This document shows positions 26,721-36,379 of a DNA stretch of 64,000 nucleotides, in pieces; within the stretch, counting starts at the first letter, position 1; the number at the start of each line of letters is the position of its first letter. The notes under the pieces are model-generated. The model had not been told where the DNA came from and made no database searches. It worked only from the letters and a program-made list of their open reading frames with translations. The stretch comes from Bacteroidota bacterium. GTDB lineage: Bacteria > Bacteroidota > Bacteroidia > Chitinophagales > BACL12. A program made the translations under genes and the position numbers. The stretch is from assembly GCA_016706865.1 (NCBI GenBank), contig JADJIS010000003.1:868001-932000 (forward strand), written 5' to 3'.

Positions 26721-27479
26721 ATGCCCATCGTATTTATAACAGGAGCCAGTTCGGGATTCGGAAAAGCTTGTGCGGAAAAATTTGCCTCACAAAAATATGA
26801 CCTTGTAATTTGTGCGCGGAGAAAAGATAGAATGGAAAAATTAAAGGTGATGTTGGAAGCAGACTTTAATGTTAAGGTGTACATTCTTGTTTTTGATATT
26901 CGCAAAAAAATGGAGGTGGAAGAACAAATAAACACCCTTCCGACGGAATGGAAAAATATTGATGTTTTAATTAATAATGCCGGACTTGCAGCAGGTCGCG
27001 ATCTTTTTCAGGATGGAGATGTGGAAGATTGGGAAAAAATGATAGACACTAATTTGAAAGGATTAATGTATGTTACAAAATTTCTGGTGGGAGGGATGAT
27101 GGAAAAAAAATCAGGGCATATAATTAATATTTCTTCTGTTGCAGGATTGGAAGTTTATAAAATGGGAAATTTATACTGTGCATCCAAACATGCAGTAACA
27201 GCTTTAAGCAAAGGATTGCGTATGGACCTATTACCATATGGAATTAAAGTGACCAATATTTCGCCGGGTTTAGCTGAAACCGAATTCAGTATGGTTCGAT
27301 TTAAAGGAGATGAGGAAAAAGCAAAAAATATTTATGCAGGATTTGAGCCGTTGAAGGCGGAGGATATTGCGGATGTTGTATTTTTTGCCGCAAGCAGACC
27401 AGCGCATGTTAATCTGGAGGAAATAACCATATTGCCAACTGCGCAAAGTGATGCGAATACCGTGTTGAAGAAAGTGTAG
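26721..27479 (+). CDS. Short-chain dehydrogenase/reductase, YdfG-like
   Basis: A 252-residue classical SDR with the cofactor loop TGASSGFG (7-14), NNAG near 90, catalytic Ser in ISSVAG near 138 and YxxxK as YCASK near 152-156. The C-terminal PGLAETEFS resembles YdfG-type 3-hydroxy acid (serine/allo-threonine) dehydrogenases, which use NADP+. The actual substrate is unproven. It is a single gene, divergent from the TonB receptor. Confidence 0.88.
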   Translation: MPIVFITGASSGFGKACAEKFASQKYDLVICARRKDRMEKLKVMLEADFNVKVYILVFDIRKKMEVEEQINTLPTEWKNIDVLINNAGLAAGRDLFQDGDVEDWEKMIDTNLKGLMYVTKFLVGGMMEKKSGHIINISSVAGLEVYKMGNLYCASKHAVTALSKGLRMDLLPYGIKVTNISPGLAETEFSMVRFKGDEEKAKNIYAGFEPLKAEDIADVVFFAASRPAHVNLEEITILPTAQSDANTVLKKV

Positions 27480-27582
27480 AATTTAATTGTTGATTTGTTA
27501 TATCATTGGGGGATTGCTTCGACATTACTTTGTAATGTCTTGCAATGACCAATACGCCAAAATAATTTTTTAAGCATTAGGA

Positions 27583-29325
27583 TTAACTAAGGTGCAACCA
27601 TTTTGCATATAATTTTTTTTGATGTTCGGATGCATTAGAATCAACAGTTATTTTATAATTCACCTTATCTGTTTTTTGAAGTTGGATCTCAAAATTCATT
27701 ATAATTCCTCCGCGATTTATAATAAAGAGCACATAAGCTCCTTCGGGAAGTTCTGTTGTAATAGTAGATAGAAGGGTAGGAGTGAACCGATAATTATTGA
27801 TGGCAACTATTTCATCATTCACGTTTAATTTTCCTTTTTCACCCGCAGAATTTTTTCTTATTTGGGTGATGATGTTCTTTTCATTAAATGTTAATCCCAG
27901 GTCTATTTCAATAACATTCTGTAATGAATTTTCTAAAGTTAACCCGAGTGGGGAGAAATATTTTTGATAATTAATTTCAGCAGTGCCCAAAACATGATCG
28001 ACATAAAAAGATGTAAGATCAACACCTGTATATTTTTCTAAAATTAATTTAAATTCCGCTTCAGTATATCCACGATGTTCCTTAATATAAAAAGTTTCAT
28101 AAGCCTCACGCATAACCTCATCCAGGGAATGTGTAGCTTCAGAATTAGTGATTATCATCATATCCAATAACATTGCCAACACCCCACCTTTGGTATAATA
28201 ATTAACCTGCGCATTATTGGAATTTTCATTTTGGCGATAATATTTTATCCATGCATCAAAACTGGCATGGCCTACCGGATGTATTTTATTTCCCGGTGCA
28301 TTTTCCACGTCGTTGATATTTTTGGCAGCAATTTCCAAATATATTTCTTCGGGGAGAATATTTGCCCGGCGCAGAATAATATCATCGTAGTAATTGGTAA
28401 ATCCTTCTGCTATCCAAAGTGAAGTGGTATAATTTTCAGATGTGTAATCAAATGGTCCCAAGGCTGCAGGGCGCAATCGTTTAACATTCCAGAGATGAAA
28501 ATACTCATGACTCACTAAACTGATAAATTCCCGATAACTGCTTTCAGGTGTATAACCCAAACGTTTGAAAATTAAACTTGTGGAATTGAGATGTTCCAAT
28601 CCACCTCTGCCATTATTGCTGTTCTGTAAAATAAACACATAACGATTATTGGAATATTGATCGGAAGTACATGGATGATGACCGAAAACTGCAAGTTCTG
28701 CATTTATTATCTTAATTATATCCGATTCTATTTTTTCTGCATTATAATTTCCCTCTCCATAAATTGCCAATTCATGTTGCACTCCCGCAGCTTCAAATTT
28801 ATGTATATTGTGATTACCAATTTCAATGGGACTATCTATTAAAATATCTCTGTTTGGTGCAAAACGTTTCCATGGGTCATTATCCACCATTTCTAAAGAA
28901 GTAGAGATATTTTTCCATGCGAAATATGGGTGAAACTGAATTAATATCGGCACATCAAAATCAGCAGGATAAATAAATAGTGCTGCAGGAATAATAGAGG
29001 CGTGCGATTCATCTAAAAATCCGGTTCTCACAGTTTCCTCAAAAGCATATACTTTATATTGAAAGGTGAAATTATTTCCGGAATTATTTATTCGCCAATT
29101 GTTTTTATTTATTTTTTCTACTGTTAATTCACTGCCATCAGCACTCAATGCTTTTATTTGCTCCACATTTTTTGCATATTCCCTCACCATGTAAGAGCCC
29201 GGTGTCCAAACTGCCATTTGAAGGTTAGTTGTGTTATCAGAAGTGCCTTCCAAAATTAATTTAACCTCAAAATAATGTGTATAAGGATTTGGAGTTGAAA
29301 TATGATATAAAATTTTCGAGATCAT
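27583..29325 (-). CDS. M61 family metallopeptidase (glycyl aminopeptidase-like) with PDZ domain
   Basis: A 580-residue protein. The N-terminal beta domain of M61 is present (VWTPGSYMVREYAKNVE near residue 42). The zinc motif is HEYFH near residues 269-273 within SLVSHEYFHLWNVKRLRP, with a downstream Glu in WIAEGFTNYYDDI. A PDZ domain covers about 470-545. There is no clear signal peptide, so it is likely cytoplasmic or periplasm-exposed by another route. Family members cleave N-terminal Gly/Ala residues from peptides. It is monocistronic. Confidence 0.9.
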   Translation of the reverse strand: MISKILYHISTPNPYTHYFEVKLILEGTSDNTTNLQMAVWTPGSYMVREYAKNVEQIKALSADGSELTVEKINKNNWRINNSGNNFTFQYKVYAFEETVRTGFLDESHASIIPAALFIYPADFDVPILIQFHPYFAWKNISTSLEMVDNDPWKRFAPNRDILIDSPIEIGNHNIHKFEAAGVQHELAIYGEGNYNAEKIESDIIKIINAELAVFGHHPCTSDQYSNNRYVFILQNSNNGRGGLEHLNSTSLIFKRLGYTPESSYREFISLVSHEYFHLWNVKRLRPAALGPFDYTSENYTTSLWIAEGFTNYYDDIILRRANILPEEIYLEIAAKNINDVENAPGNKIHPVGHASFDAWIKYYRQNENSNNAQVNYYTKGGVLAMLLDMMIITNSEATHSLDEVMREAYETFYIKEHRGYTEAEFKLILEKYTGVDLTSFYVDHVLGTAEINYQKYFSPLGLTLENSLQNVIEIDLGLTFNEKNIITQIRKNSAGEKGKLNVNDEIVAINNYRFTPTLLSTITTELPEGAYVLFIINRGGIIMNFEIQLQKTDKVNYKITVDSNASEHQKKLYAKWLHLS

Positions 29326-29429
29326 GTTTATAATTTAAAAATGCTAAAATAAATGTTTGTGTGGATATAAATGGAAGTAATCACGAAATACCGGAAAATT
29401 TACCGGATATTTATTTTAAACACGCTATA

Positions 29430-31640
29430 TCATTCCACACTGATGATCTTTAATTCAACCCTTTGGTTTTTTTTGCGACCTGCTACTGTGGCATTGTCTG
29501 CAATAGGTTCCGTTTTGCCATATCCTTTCCAGGTTATGTGATCAGGTTTTAAACCTTTGGATATTAGATAGTCGGTGACACTTTTTGCTCTTGCATTTGA
29601 TAATTTAAAACAAAAATCATCGTTTGGCAAGCCATTGGTATGACCACCGATCTCCACATAAATATTCGGATTACTTTTTAAAAATTCTACCACCTCCTCC
29701 AAAGCGACAAATGATTCATCCATGAGATCAGATTTATTTGCTTCGAAGAAAATGTTATCAAGCCTTATAATTGTTCCTGCTCTTATCGGTATCATTTCAA
29801 TATCCTCATTCACTTCGGCATAAAGTGTATCGGTTGTGGTCTTTAATTCGTCGTTTATTTCTTTTATGATACTGTCTTTTTCGATGGTTGTTGTCGATGT
29901 TAATTCTTCCTCTACACGCTTATTTACTTCCTTAAGAAGTTCATCATCCGACAATGGTTTAGTTTTTATTTCTGCCCGTAATTCCGTTTTAATATCGTGT
30001 TTTATCGTTTCCAATTCGTTCTCCGTATTATAATCCACTTCCTCAAAATCTAAATTTTCTTCTAAAGTTTTTGTTACAGGAAAGTAACCTTGTTTTTTAA
30101 TGGTAACATTATAATTATCCTCCGGAATAATGATCTGATATCCGCCTTCTGTTGTTGTTGCAATTCCTTTTGGTTCATCGCTTATCAACCCACCGAATTC
30201 AATTTCAGCATTGATCTCTTTTTTGGTTTCGGCATCTATTATTTTTCCTTTCATTAAAGTAACAGGTTCGGGTTGCAAAATTTCAGGTAATTTAATCCGA
30301 AAAAGATCCGCTTTTCCATAGGAGTTATTTGTGGATGAAAAATAAGCATAATCTCCGCTCGCCGGAATTGTATAATAATAATCATGGCCTGTGGAATTTA
30401 TTTTTTTTCCAAGATTTACCGGCTCACTCCAGTTTAACCAGGTATCGTCAAGACGTTTGCTCATGAACATATCGTATCCACCATAACCGCTGATACCATT
30501 GGATGCAAAATAGATCGTTTTATTATCCGCAGCAATAAAAACACTTCCTTCCACGGCAGCAGAATTAATGGTGTTACCTACATTTTTTGGTTCTGTCCAT
30601 ACCCCGTTTTGCTGCAACCTGCTCACATAAATATCCATATCACCATAACTGTCGGGGCGAACAATATTCATAAGAATTACATTCCCCTCCGTATTCATAT
30701 GATAACAGGAAAATTCATTGTCGTTATAAAAGTCATTTATTTTTAATGCTTTTGGAAATGACCATCCATTGTCACTTTTTTTGGAGACAGATATGTCCTG
30801 TTTAACCTTTTCATAATTATTTGCAAGTAATAAATTATTGCCATCCGGACTGATCCACGATACATAATTATGCTGATCGTTATTTAGTGGTTTGCCTATA
30901 TTTTTCGCCTCCGTCCATTTTCCATTCTCCAGAAAAGAAACATATATATCATCTCTAAGCGCTTCACCGGTATTTTCAATATAATTTTTGCGTGCGAAAT
31001 ACAAAGTTTTACTATCAGGTGCTATAAATGCAAACATATCATCAGCATTGGAATTAACTGTAGGCCCCAGGTTTTCAGGATCGGGTACTTCGTCGGTATA
31101 AGTAGCTTCATTAATTTTTGCTTTAATGGGTTCATCACTTTCTGAAATTCCGATACAATCAATTTGATTCATACCGGGAATTGCTTTGGTATTTAATACT
31201 ACTTTTACTTCGCTTACTAAATAATCCGTAAGTGGAATATATACCCTGAATATTCTTCCGCCCGAGGTAAATTGTGGTGTAATGGTATCATTTTTATAAA
31301 CAGAATATTTTTTCCCATCGGTGGAAAATAATATAATTTCTTTTACAGAACCCGGACAATTATTTTCACCCACACCTATTTGTTTCACCTTTTGTGGATT
31401 GCTAAATCCAACATGAATAAATTCACCATTGGGATTATCCGGAGTTGATGCTGCCCATGCAACCATACTTTCACCTGATGCAGGTAATTTGTTTGGTTTA
31501 CCAATTACTTGTTTGGAAGAATATTGGGTTCTGGAATATTCGGTAGAAAATCTAACAACACTTGATGCCCATTGAACCTGTTGGGCTTGAAGGGTTCTGC
31601 TGATAAAAAAAACGAACAGGAAAAGGGTATATCTAACCAT
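29430..31640 (-). CDS. OmpA-family protein with PD40 (WD40-like) beta-propeller repeats
   Basis: A 736-residue exported protein (signal peptide to about residue 19, TLQAQ). Residues 200-450 hold PD40-type repeats (NGKWTEAKNIGKPLNND; VYVSRLQQNGVWTEPKNVG; DDTWLNWSEPVNLG). Next is a carboxypeptidase-like regulatory module (about 470-540), a charged Glu/Lys-rich linker (540-610), and an OmpA peptidoglycan-binding domain (about 625-736, VEIGGHTNG and LSNARAKSVTDYLI). This layout is shared with PorE-like T9SS-associated lipoprotein/peptidoglycan anchors, though no lipobox is seen here. It would tie an outer-membrane complex to the wall. Confidence 0.85.
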   Translation of the reverse strand: MVRYTLFLFVFFISRTLQAQQVQWASSVVRFSTEYSRTQYSSKQVIGKPNKLPASGESMVAWAASTPDNPNGEFIHVGFSNPQKVKQIGVGENNCPGSVKEIILFSTDGKKYSVYKNDTITPQFTSGGRIFRVYIPLTDYLVSEVKVVLNTKAIPGMNQIDCIGISESDEPIKAKINEATYTDEVPDPENLGPTVNSNADDMFAFIAPDSKTLYFARKNYIENTGEALRDDIYVSFLENGKWTEAKNIGKPLNNDQHNYVSWISPDGNNLLLANNYEKVKQDISVSKKSDNGWSFPKALKINDFYNDNEFSCYHMNTEGNVILMNIVRPDSYGDMDIYVSRLQQNGVWTEPKNVGNTINSAAVEGSVFIAADNKTIYFASNGISGYGGYDMFMSKRLDDTWLNWSEPVNLGKKINSTGHDYYYTIPASGDYAYFSSTNNSYGKADLFRIKLPEILQPEPVTLMKGKIIDAETKKEINAEIEFGGLISDEPKGIATTTEGGYQIIIPEDNYNVTIKKQGYFPVTKTLEENLDFEEVDYNTENELETIKHDIKTELRAEIKTKPLSDDELLKEVNKRVEEELTSTTTIEKDSIIKEINDELKTTTDTLYAEVNEDIEMIPIRAGTIIRLDNIFFEANKSDLMDESFVALEEVVEFLKSNPNIYVEIGGHTNGLPNDDFCFKLSNARAKSVTDYLISKGLKPDHITWKGYGKTEPIADNATVAGRKKNQRVELKIISVE

Positions 31641-31673
31641 TTTGATCTTGAATAAACGGCTTGTGGAATAAAA

Positions 31674-32339
31674 TTATTTTGGAAGTGTGGTATTGTCGTC
31701 GGTTACTTCTTCATATTCGGTATAACTTCCATCATCATTATTATTTCCTGTGGTGGTTTTACTGCGTTTGCGATTAAACAGTAGTGCAAAAACTTCATCA
31801 GAAGCTTTAATACCTCTGAAAATAATATTGAGCATATAAAAGAAAGCAAAGAAACCGATAATATATTTAAGAATGGAGGTGTTAAATATTTTATCTATTG
31901 TTGTTAATATCCATGTGTGGGGAGGAATATTTGCGATCTCCGGTTTTAATAAGGTTACGATAAAAAGGACTATACAGGCCATTAAAAGGTATCCGTCGAA
32001 ACGCATTACGCGAATGCGTTTTCTTTCATAGTTCATAACTGCACGCCATCTATTGCGTTCGAGATTGCTGGCTATGGTGGCATAGATCACAAAAGTACCT
32101 GTTATTGCATACGCCATTGCAGCAAGACTATAGGTTTGTTCCATGTGGGTAACAGTCACCATTGCAGCCATGGAAACCAAAATATAATAACCAAGTGTTT
32201 TAAAAACGAGAAAGGATGTTTCTTTATTAATACCAACGTCATTCAGTAAGGAAGAAATTACAGTCGCCAATATCTTCCAACCCGCTGAAAAAACAATATT
32301 GATCACCCCGAGGTAAAATATGTATTCAAAAATTTCCAT
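31674..32339 (-). CDS. Membrane protein of unknown function
   Basis: About 221 residues from ATG 32339 (MEIFEYIFYLG). Five to six hydrophobic segments are visible (for example residues 4-25, 50-70, 80-100, 110-130, 155-180), and an acidic, disordered C-terminal tail (TTTGNNNDDGSYTEYEE). I do not recognise a family. It lies 33 bp upstream of the OmpA/PD40 gene on the same strand, so it is likely co-transcribed with it. Confidence 0.7.
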   Translation of the reverse strand: MEIFEYIFYLGVINIVFSAGWKILATVISSLLNDVGINKETSFLVFKTLGYYILVSMAAMVTVTHMEQTYSLAAMAYAITGTFVIYATIASNLERNRWRAVMNYERKRIRVMRFDGYLLMACIVLFIVTLLKPEIANIPPHTWILTTIDKIFNTSILKYIIGFFAFFYMLNIIFRGIKASDEVFALLFNRKRSKTTTGNNNDDGSYTEYEEVTDDNTTLPK

Positions 32340-32379
32340 TAAACGATGCAAATATACCGCAGACAAGGATAAAAAATAA

Positions 32380-32406
32380 AAGCCGCTCCTTAGTGAGAGC
32401 GGCCTT
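32380..32406 (-). terminator. Intrinsic terminator of the LuxR-type gene
   Basis: GCCGCTC and GAGCGGC form a 7-bp GC-rich stem around CTTAGTGA; on the minus strand it is followed by TTTTATTTTTTAT. Confidence 0.85.
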
Positions 32407-32480
32407 GTTTCACAGCCTTAGGTGAGAATAATACATTTGGGATAGCAGGGTGTTTTGTGTTTCCTCTTGTGTTTTAAGTT

Positions 32481-32750
32481 CTAAACCAGATACGGGTCGC
32501 TGAAGATCATTGGATTTACAATGCCGAAACGCATAGTGTAATTAAATACACCGAAAATGTTTTTGGCTTTAACTCGTTTGATCATGCGACGTCTGTGTGA
32601 ATCCACAGTGCTAGTGGTTAAATACAGTTCATCAGCAATTTCCTTAGATGTTTTACCCAAGGCAATTAATTGAAGAATTTGAGTTTCGCGCTCGCTGAAA
32701 GCTACAGGATTGATTAAATCAGCTTCAAGTTGTTTTAGGTTGTTTTTCAT
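32481..32750 (-). CDS. LuxR-type helix-turn-helix transcription regulator, minimal
   Basis: 89 residues from ATG 32750 (MKNNLKQLEADL); an in-frame open extension runs upstream but has a poor start. Residues 18-75 are a LuxR/GerE HTH: SERETQILQLIALGKTSKEIADELYLTTSTVDSHRRRMIKR. No receiver or ligand domain is attached, so it acts alone or with a separate sensor. It is monocistronic with its own terminator. Confidence 0.85.
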   Translation of the reverse strand: MKNNLKQLEADLINPVAFSERETQILQLIALGKTSKEIADELYLTTSTVDSHRRRMIKRVKAKNIFGVFNYTMRFGIVNPMIFSDPYLV

Positions 32751-32935
32751 TTGTCGTGTTGTTTTTTGATTACAGAACCAAAGGTATTTTGCTGCATAGG
32801 CCTGTGGAAACCAAATTTTGGTATAATATACTATTTCCAAGACACATATATAAAAATAACTAAACTATTAATTGATTGAAAGCTAGGCAGGCATACGCTT
32901 TCTGGAATTATGAAGGTATTTTCGGTTTTTTTAAT

Positions 32936-32965
32936 TTTGACAAGAATATTAAGTGTTTATATTTA
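32936..32965 (+). promoter_or_regulatory. Candidate Bacteroidota promoter upstream of the 506-residue protein
   Basis: TTTG (32936-32939), an 18-bp spacer, then TATATTTA (32958-32965), close to the TTTG / TAnnTTTG consensus of the Bacteroidota primary sigma factor. The ATG follows 20 bp downstream. Confidence 0.4.
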
Positions 32966-32984
32966 CGAAACATTCAATTGACAC

Positions 32985-34505
32985 ATGAATATACCAGGTG
33001 ACGACCTCTTTTTACTCATAAAATCGTTAAATACTAGCGAAAAACGATATTTCAAACTGTTTGCCGACAGGCAAGGTTCCGGAAAGTATAAATCGTATTT
33101 AAAGGTGTTTGATCTTATCGACGATCAGGAGGATATCTATGACGAACAACTCCTTAAGAAGAAATTAAAAGTTAAGTCAGAAATTGAAATGTTACCACGC
33201 ACCAAAGTTTACCTCCACGATTTGATCATGAAAAGTATGCGGCTTTATCGTTCAGAAAAAGATATAGCCCGGGAGGTATTTGATTTGATTCATGATGAAT
33301 TGTTTTATACGGAAAAGGGATTGATCGGTATGCGTGCAAAAACCATTAAACGTGCCAAGGAATTAGCGTATACACACGACCTGATGTTTTTGTTACTCGC
33401 AATAATTCAAAGGGAACGCGTATATGCACTAAAATATAGTGGGGGAGATCCCTTACAAAAAATGGAGCAGATACATAATGAAGAGATCACAGTTTTGAAG
33501 CACTTAAATAATGAAGCCGAGTTGGGGCGAATTTCGTATAGACTGTGGGTTCAATTAATTATTGACCCCTTATCAGGCGATAAAAATGTTTTGCAGGATT
33601 TTACGGCATATAAACAACATGATCTTTTACAGGATTATGATCAACTGCAAACATTTATGGAGAAAATTTCATTTTTGCGCAGTCACAGTCTTATATGCAA
33701 AATAACGAATGATGTTGCCGGTCACTTTGAATTCAATAAAAAGATTGTGGAACTTTTTAATACCTACCCTCAACAAAAATTCAATGTAAATTTTAATTAT
33801 ATTGATGCATTGGGAAACTATTTATCAGCATCACATAAAGCTGGAATTTATGATGAATTTGAACATGTAATAGAGCAGCTCAATAGCCTTCCCAAAGAAA
33901 AGTTCAAAGATGAAGTATCCATTGCAGTAACAGTGATAAATAATAAATTGTTATATATCATGAATACCGGAAAATTTGACCTGGGGGATGATCTGATAAA
34001 AGAATTTGAAGCGGTTTGTATAACCTATAAAAAATTGATCACGGAATCATTTTTTCTGATTAACAATTATAATATCATGGTGATGTTATTTGTAAAAAAG
34101 GAGTATGAAAGAGCGCTTATACACTGTTTGCGGGTAATCGACACTAAATCACAAGCAAGGGCAGAGTTGCAACACGGTGCGCAAATGATGCAACTGGTCT
34201 TACATTTTGAATTAAATAATTTAGTATTTCTGGAATCACTATGCCGCAATACCATTCGCAGCATGAAAAATGAAAAACGGTTTAATGAATTTGACCAGAT
34301 TTTTTGCACCTATATTAAAAAATTAATTAAAACTCCGCAAAGGGAATTAAAACCGGTTTTTTCACAAATGTTCGAGGAATTTTTAATGATGAAAAAACGT
34401 TCACCGGAAAATATTCACGTATTTATGGTTGAAACTCTTGCCTGGTGTAAAAGTAAAATAGAAGGTAAACCCATTCGGGAAACCATTTATTACAAATACG
34501 AATGA
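32985..34505 (+). CDS. Conserved helical protein of unknown function
   Basis: A 506-residue soluble protein, almost wholly helical, with a pattern suggesting degenerate TPR-like repeats (for example YDEFEHVIEQLNSLPKEKF, VKKEYERALIHCLRVIDTK). The N-terminus (PGDDLFLLIKSLNTSEKRYFKLFA) is a segment I associate with a Bacteroidota-restricted family of uncharacterised proteins. No signal peptide or catalytic motif is seen. Its stop codon TGA shares the palindrome TGATCA with the stop of the converging gene, leaving no spacer. Confidence 0.75.
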   Translation: MNIPGDDLFLLIKSLNTSEKRYFKLFADRQGSGKYKSYLKVFDLIDDQEDIYDEQLLKKKLKVKSEIEMLPRTKVYLHDLIMKSMRLYRSEKDIAREVFDLIHDELFYTEKGLIGMRAKTIKRAKELAYTHDLMFLLLAIIQRERVYALKYSGGDPLQKMEQIHNEEITVLKHLNNEAELGRISYRLWVQLIIDPLSGDKNVLQDFTAYKQHDLLQDYDQLQTFMEKISFLRSHSLICKITNDVAGHFEFNKKIVELFNTYPQQKFNVNFNYIDALGNYLSASHKAGIYDEFEHVIEQLNSLPKEKFKDEVSIAVTVINNKLLYIMNTGKFDLGDDLIKEFEAVCITYKKLITESFFLINNYNIMVMLFVKKEYERALIHCLRVIDTKSQARAELQHGAQMMQLVLHFELNNLVFLESLCRNTIRSMKNEKRFNEFDQIFCTYIKKLIKTPQRELKPVFSQMFEEFLMMKKRSPENIHVFMVETLAWCKSKIEGKPIRETIYYKYE

Positions 34506-35045
34506 TCAATTGCAATAGTAACAATACAATCCTGTATAACACAGCGCCGTAGAGGCTGTTTCTTTCGTCATAACAGCGCTGGAATAACGCACTACCATTT
34601 TCCATTCAGTAACTCCTTGATCTGTTACTTGTTCTATTCTGCTTTTAAAATTTAGAGCAGTGGTGATATCAAAAAAGTTTGTTGAACCGGCAGAACCAGT
34701 ACAGGATTGTCCAATTGTTTCATCCTCCCAACCGATTATTTTATATTTGTTTGAAGCCCCGCTGCAACAATCAATATGTAAGTTTGCCTGCAAATTAGCG
34801 TAATCATAAGCTATAGTATCGGATGAGAGATTACCCGCATTTCCATTGTTATAAATATTGTCAGAAATTTCGGTCCAGGTAATTGTTTTAGTGCTACCTG
34901 AGTCAGTAATATATACTGAAACTGCTTTGTTTTTGTTTATGGTACCGAGAAGAGTTCCATTAACCAGAATTTTTATTTCGCTGGCGGATGACTGGAAGCT
35001 AATATCTGTTACGGCAGAAAAGCTAAGTGTGTTTGAATTGGGCAT
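34506..35045 (-). CDS. Orphan beta-rich protein, no recognised family
   Basis: 179 residues with no signal peptide or membrane segment. It is Ser/Thr/Asn-rich and probably all-beta (EIKILVNGTLLGTINKNKAVSVYI), with Cys pairs at HIDCCSG near 108 and a terminal TGLYCYYCN. I cannot assign a function. It converges on the preceding gene with stop codons directly adjacent, so neither gene has room for a separate terminator. Confidence 0.6.
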   Translation of the reverse strand: MPNSNTLSFSAVTDISFQSSASEIKILVNGTLLGTINKNKAVSVYITDSGSTKTITWTEISDNIYNNGNAGNLSSDTIAYDYANLQANLHIDCCSGASNKYKIIGWEDETIGQSCTGSAGSTNFFDITTALNFKSRIEQVTDQGVTEWKMVVRYSSAVMTKETASTALCYTGLYCYYCN

Positions 35046-35166
35046 AAGATAAGTTTAGGTGCAAATGTTGGAATTATTAATTTAATTACCAAATTGACAG
35101 GGATGTATTCCATTCTTTCTAAAAAAAACCTCATTTTTGGGGATATTCTGCTGGCAGGAAGGGACT

Positions 35167-35856
35167 ATGAAGAACGACACAAAGATCATAAAATCAACTA
35201 TTAGATTTCAAAATAAGGTTACGCAGGTTTTCACCGGCGAGTTTTGGACCTCCGGGCAAAGACAGGGAAATAATTTACATGAGATTGCCTACAGAGCATG
35301 TTTTAAACCTGCATTACCGGAGTATTTTATACAGCGTTACAGTAAAAAAGGCGATATCGTTTATGATCCATTTTCAGGTCGAGGTACCACTATAATCGAA
35401 GCTGCTTTGTCGGGTAGAAATATTATTGCGAATGATATTAATCCAATAAGCTCGATCTTATCAAAGGGCAGACTTATTATTCCAAATCTTTTATTATTAG
35501 AAAAAAGATTAAATATTATTCAAAATGAACCCGTTGAAAAGGAGGAACATCAACTTTTGATGTTTTATCATAAAGATACTTTCCACGAAATTTTGCAGTT
35601 GCGTCAATGGTTGAAAAAAAGAAAAAAGGAGAAAAAGGAAGATGCGTTGGATAGGTGGATACGCATGGTTGCCACTAACAGGCTTACCGGACATTCACCG
35701 GGATTTTTTTCTGTTTATACTTTACCACCTAATCAGGCAGTTACCAGAGAGCGACAAAAAAAGATCAATGTATCTCGCAAACAAAAACCGGAATATCGCA
35801 GCACGAAAGATCTTATTTTAAAAAATCGAGATCTCTTATCAAGGATATTAATGTAG
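35167..35856 (+). CDS. DNA methyltransferase, N-terminal part (frame-interrupted)
   Basis: 229 residues from ATG 35167. It contains the SAM-binding motif I as VYDPFSGRGTTIIEAAL near residue 68, typical of amino-methyltransferases of the N6_N4_Mtase class, and the NDINPISS segment. The frame runs into a stop at 35854 soon after a poly-A run. Read one base back from 35820-35825, the frame continues (KKSRSLIKDI...) into the segment with the catalytic motif IV (TSPPF) and on to 36353. The two parts form one methyltransferase of about 395 residues. Confidence 0.75.
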   Translation: MKNDTKIIKSTIRFQNKVTQVFTGEFWTSGQRQGNNLHEIAYRACFKPALPEYFIQRYSKKGDIVYDPFSGRGTTIIEAALSGRNIIANDINPISSILSKGRLIIPNLLLLEKRLNIIQNEPVEKEEHQLLMFYHKDTFHEILQLRQWLKKRKKEKKEDALDRWIRMVATNRLTGHSPGFFSVYTLPPNQAVTRERQKKINVSRKQKPEYRSTKDLILKNRDLLSRILM

Positions 35857-35981
35857 CACAATTACATAATTTAAATTCAGCTTCCAACAATGCTGTTTTC
35901 ATAAATAAAGATGCAGGAGATACTAAATCAATTAAAAATAATACGGTTCAATTAACTATAACCTCACCTCCATTTTTAGAT

Positions 35982-36353
35982 GTGGTGCAATATTCGAAAG
36001 ATAATTGGTTGCGTTGTTGGTTCAACGATCTGGATGCAAAAACAATTGAACAGAATATTACAATGTCGAAGACCATTGATGAATGGATTGTTGTTATGCA
36101 AAAAGTATTCAACGAATTATATCGCATCACAAAACCGGGAGGAATATTGGCATTTGAAGTAGGAGAGGTGCGCAAAGGAAAAATAAAGTTAGAGGAATAT
36201 GTTTTGCCTATGGGATTAAAAGCGGGATTTAATTGCAAACATATTATCATTAATGCCCAAAATTTCACCAAAACTGCAAATATCTGGGGCGTTCATAATA
36301 ATGTTAAAGGAACGAATAGTAATAGGATAGTGGTGTTTGAGAAAAAGGGGTAG
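35982..36353 (+). CDS. DNA methyltransferase, C-terminal part (frame-interrupted)
   Basis: The open frame extends upstream to about 35823 without a usable start; 35982 is the first start-like codon. Just upstream of it is TSPPFLDVV, the catalytic motif IV of N4-cytosine-type methyltransferases (S/D-P-P-Y/F). The following LRCWF, NELYRITKPGGILAFEVGEV and terminal NSNRIVVFEKKG complete the fold. Without the first part it lacks motif I and cannot bind SAM. A sequencing indel, a true disruption, or a -1 frameshift at 35817-35823 would explain the split. Confidence 0.7.
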   Translation: MVQYSKDNWLRCWFNDLDAKTIEQNITMSKTIDEWIVVMQKVFNELYRITKPGGILAFEVGEVRKGKIKLEEYVLPMGLKAGFNCKHIIINAQNFTKTANIWGVHNNVKGTNSNRIVVFEKKG

Positions 36354-36379
36354 GGGGAAATATAGAATCACAGCCCAGC

